Notes under the pieces: generated by a model
Seen by the model: only the letters and a program-made list of their open reading frames with translations
The model's database searches: none
Told to the model about the DNA's origin: nothing
Shown: positions 37,831 through 39,655 of the stretch, piece by piece
How the letters are laid out: the number at the start of each line of letters is the position of its first letter
Numbering within the stretch: the stretch's first letter is position 1
Source of the DNA: Planctomycetota bacterium
Lineage (GTDB): Bacteria; Planctomycetota; UBA1135
Length of the DNA: 39,655 nucleotides
Assembly (NCBI GenBank): GCA_021776925.1
Contig: JAJFFB010000137.1
Span: 1-39,655 of the forward strand
Reading direction: 5' to 3'
Made by a program: the position numbers and the translations under genes

Positions 37831-39618
37831 TTATTTGGCGTGCGGAACTGCCAGACCCAGGCTCTTGGGTTTGAGATGGGTCTGCTGGGCGCCGAAGCCG
37901 AAGCGCGTTGGTAGGTAGGTACCGAGGATTCCGGCCTCCATTCCCTGGTCGGGGATCTGCGCTTCCATTCCCAGGCACCACATGCACGCCTGCAGGAAGG
38001 CGCGCCGCAATCCTTCGCTCTCGAAATCCTGCGAGGAGGCGAAGGTCGAGCTGTAGACCCGTCGCACCCCCCCCCCAGGCAGTGCGATCTCGCGCAACCA
38101 GCTCACCGGCATCGTCGGCCGGTTGCGGTCGTCGTCGACCGGCGGGTCCTGCGGCGACATGCCGGTGAGGATGTGCCCGCGCAGCAGGACGGTGCTGTCG
38201 GCGGGCAGTTCGCGCACGCGGTAGACGTCGGTCGGGCCCCAGGCGGATTCGACGCCGCGCAGGACCGGGTGGTCCTTGGCGGCGGGATCGGGCAGTCCCA
38301 GGGTGGATTCGCGTCCGTGTCCGCCGTGGTGGGCGACCCAGGTCTCGCCGAGGACCGCGCGGCCGAAACCGCCAGGCGGGTCCGCGGCGTTCCACGACCA
38401 TCCGTGCCATTTGGATTCCTTGGGAAAGAGGAAGGCGTGGGTGGCGGTACGCAGACCGATGACCGGACGCCCGCTGTCCACGTACTTTTTCAAGGCTTCC
38501 ATGGCGGCGTCGTCGGGGGTGCGGAAACGCGTGAACAGCACCAGCAGGTCGGCGTGATCGAGCTGGTCAAGGCCGGGAATGAAAGTGCGGTTCTCGGGAT
38601 CGACCAGCCCCGATTGCGGATCCTGGCTGAACAAGACGGTGCAGGAAAAGCCGTGGCGCACCGCGAGGATCCGCGCCAGCATCGGCAAGGCTTCTTCGGA
38701 GCGGTACTCCTCGTCGCCGGAAACCAGCACGATTTCCTTGCCCACTCCGGGGCCCTGGTGGCCGACGAAGCGCAGCCATGGCCCCTGCCTGCGCGCCAGG
38801 GTTTCGCGCGCCTGTTCGAATTCACGCTCCCATTCCATCGAAAACGGGAAATCGATCTCCGCGACGAAATCGATCTTGCTGCCGCGTCGATCGAGAAGTT
38901 TCTGGATCCGATCCAACACCTTGGAGAGGTGCCCGGCCGGGTCTGCGGGTGCGGGATCGGTACCGAACAGATTGTCACTGGACACGCGGATGTCTGCCTC
39001 TTTCCCCACCAAGGGGCGGAAGCCCTCGAACAGATAGCGCTCACTGAGCCGGAAACCCTTCCAGCCTTCAAGCTCTCCGTTCTTCAAGATAGGGGTGTTT
39101 TTCTGCGAACGCATCTGCTCCAACTCGGCGTCATTGGAAACAAAAGACGTCAAGGGTGCGTGCAGGGTCAGGATGCGTTTGGACTCGTCTCCATCGAGAG
39201 ACATGGAGATGGACCCCCTGGCTTCGCCCGAGTCGCCTGACGGAAAGGGAGGCATCCGGAATTTTTCCACATCATCGAACCACAGGGAAAATTCCTGACG
39301 TACCCATTTGTCTTCCACCGTTAGGCGCGCCTCGCTCAAACCGGTGACTCCTTCGCAGGCGGCGAGGAAGGCATCCAGCGAAAAGGGCAGCAGCGGATGG
39401 CGTTCCACCCCCAGAAGCGCCCGCTGCAAGGCCGGCCCCAAATCGGATTCGGAGGTTTGATCGGAACCGAGGAGGCCTCCGCTTTCGAGCAACAAGGCTC
39501 CGTTCCAGGCGATGCTGACGTCGACCCGGCCCGAGCCGTCGGCGCGCAGATGGTAGACGTGGTCCACGCGATAACACGCGGGCAGCAGGATCAGGAGCAG
39601 GGCGAGGAGCGTGCGCAT
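37831..39618 (-). CDS. Lipoprotein with C-terminal ThuA-like domain
   Basis: The 595-residue product begins with a lipoprotein signal, MRTLLALLLILLPAC, with Cys15 as the expected lipidated residue. Residues ~16-280 (YRVDHVYHLRADGSGRVDVS onward) look like a beta-rich domain of unknown function found in bacterial lipoproteins. From about 295 a ThuA-like class I glutamine-amidotransferase fold begins (GKEIVLVSGDEEYRSEEALP). It continues with HADLLVLFTRFRTPDD, YVDSGRPVIGLRTATHAF, TWVAHHGGHG and a late RVYSSTFASSQDFES. ThuA-like domains are common in Planctomycetota and are linked to sugar metabolism, but their reaction is not established. Joining this fold to a separate lipoprotein domain is unusual. 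The start gives the lipobox directly; 37 bp remain to the window end. Confidence 0.8.
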   Translation of the reverse strand: MRTLLALLLILLPACYRVDHVYHLRADGSGRVDVSIAWNGALLLESGGLLGSDQTSESDLGPALQRALLGVERHPLLPFSLDAFLAACEGVTGLSEARLTVEDKWVRQEFSLWFDDVEKFRMPPFPSGDSGEARGSISMSLDGDESKRILTLHAPLTSFVSNDAELEQMRSQKNTPILKNGELEGWKGFRLSERYLFEGFRPLVGKEADIRVSSDNLFGTDPAPADPAGHLSKVLDRIQKLLDRRGSKIDFVAEIDFPFSMEWEREFEQARETLARRQGPWLRFVGHQGPGVGKEIVLVSGDEEYRSEEALPMLARILAVRHGFSCTVLFSQDPQSGLVDPENRTFIPGLDQLDHADLLVLFTRFRTPDDAAMEALKKYVDSGRPVIGLRTATHAFLFPKESKWHGWSWNAADPPGGFGRAVLGETWVAHHGGHGRESTLGLPDPAAKDHPVLRGVESAWGPTDVYRVRELPADSTVLLRGHILTGMSPQDPPVDDDRNRPTMPVSWLREIALPGGGVRRVYSSTFASSQDFESEGLRRAFLQACMWCLGMEAQIPDQGMEAGILGTYLPTRFGFGAQQTHLKPKSLGLAVPHAK

Positions 39619-39655
39619 GGGATCGCCGTCCAGGGTAGCGGAGATGCCGGGGCTT

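Overview
The window is GC-rich, densely coded DNA from a bacterium, most probably a member of the Planctomycetota or a lineage with a similar gene repertoire. Reasons: two very large secreted TPR-CHAT proteins, a HAF-repeat secreted protein, an SBBP-type repeat protein, a secreted metallophosphoesterase, and a C-terminal domain shared by several secreted proteins. The affiliation is an inference from gene content; no rRNA or ribosomal protein marker is present. No tRNA, rRNA, CRISPR array, insertion sequence or prophage was seen.

Left part (1-7534). This holds the 3' end of a secreted beta-propeller-type protein, a small membrane protein, and a minus-strand pair made of a bacterial histone-fold protein (4241-4459) and a secreted TPR-CHAT protein (684-4175). 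A 777-bp non-coding stretch (4460-5236) follows. Then come a D-tagatose/D-psicose 3-epimerase-like sugar epimerase and a HAF-repeat secreted protein.

Central part (7665-26417, all plus strand). This is the metabolic core and looks like one roughly 18.7-kb operon with many ATGA stop/start overlaps. Order: 2-oxoacid:ferredoxin oxidoreductase alpha (with fused gamma domain) and beta; an unrecognised 334-residue protein; RnfB; a giant 1711-residue pyruvate:ferredoxin oxidoreductase; RnfC, D, G, E and A; a 52-residue Cys-rich membrane protein resembling NqrM; NADP-type glutamate dehydrogenase; and a tandem-receiver protein fused to a PEP/pyruvate-type ATP-binding domain. Read together, oxidation of 2-oxoglutarate-like acids and pyruvate would reduce ferredoxin. 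Rnf would then pass those electrons to NAD+ while pumping ions, or use the gradient to make reduced ferredoxin. Glutamate dehydrogenase draws on the same 2-oxoglutarate node, and the last gene may sense or act at the pyruvate/PEP node.

Right part (26458-39655). This is a set of mostly secreted or envelope proteins: a second TPR-CHAT protein with nearly identical 42-residue repeats, a penicillin-acylase-family Ntn hydrolase, a small two-TM protein, a metallo-beta-lactamase-fold hydrolase, a secreted calcineurin-like phosphoesterase, a HEAT-repeat lipoprotein, and a lipoprotein with a ThuA-like C-terminal domain. Most promising for novelty: the operon architecture with its unknown third gene and NqrM-like protein, the enlarged PFOR with a tethered ferredoxin, the histone gene with an inverted repeat at its putative promoter, and the receiver/ATP-grasp fusion without a phosphohistidine domain.
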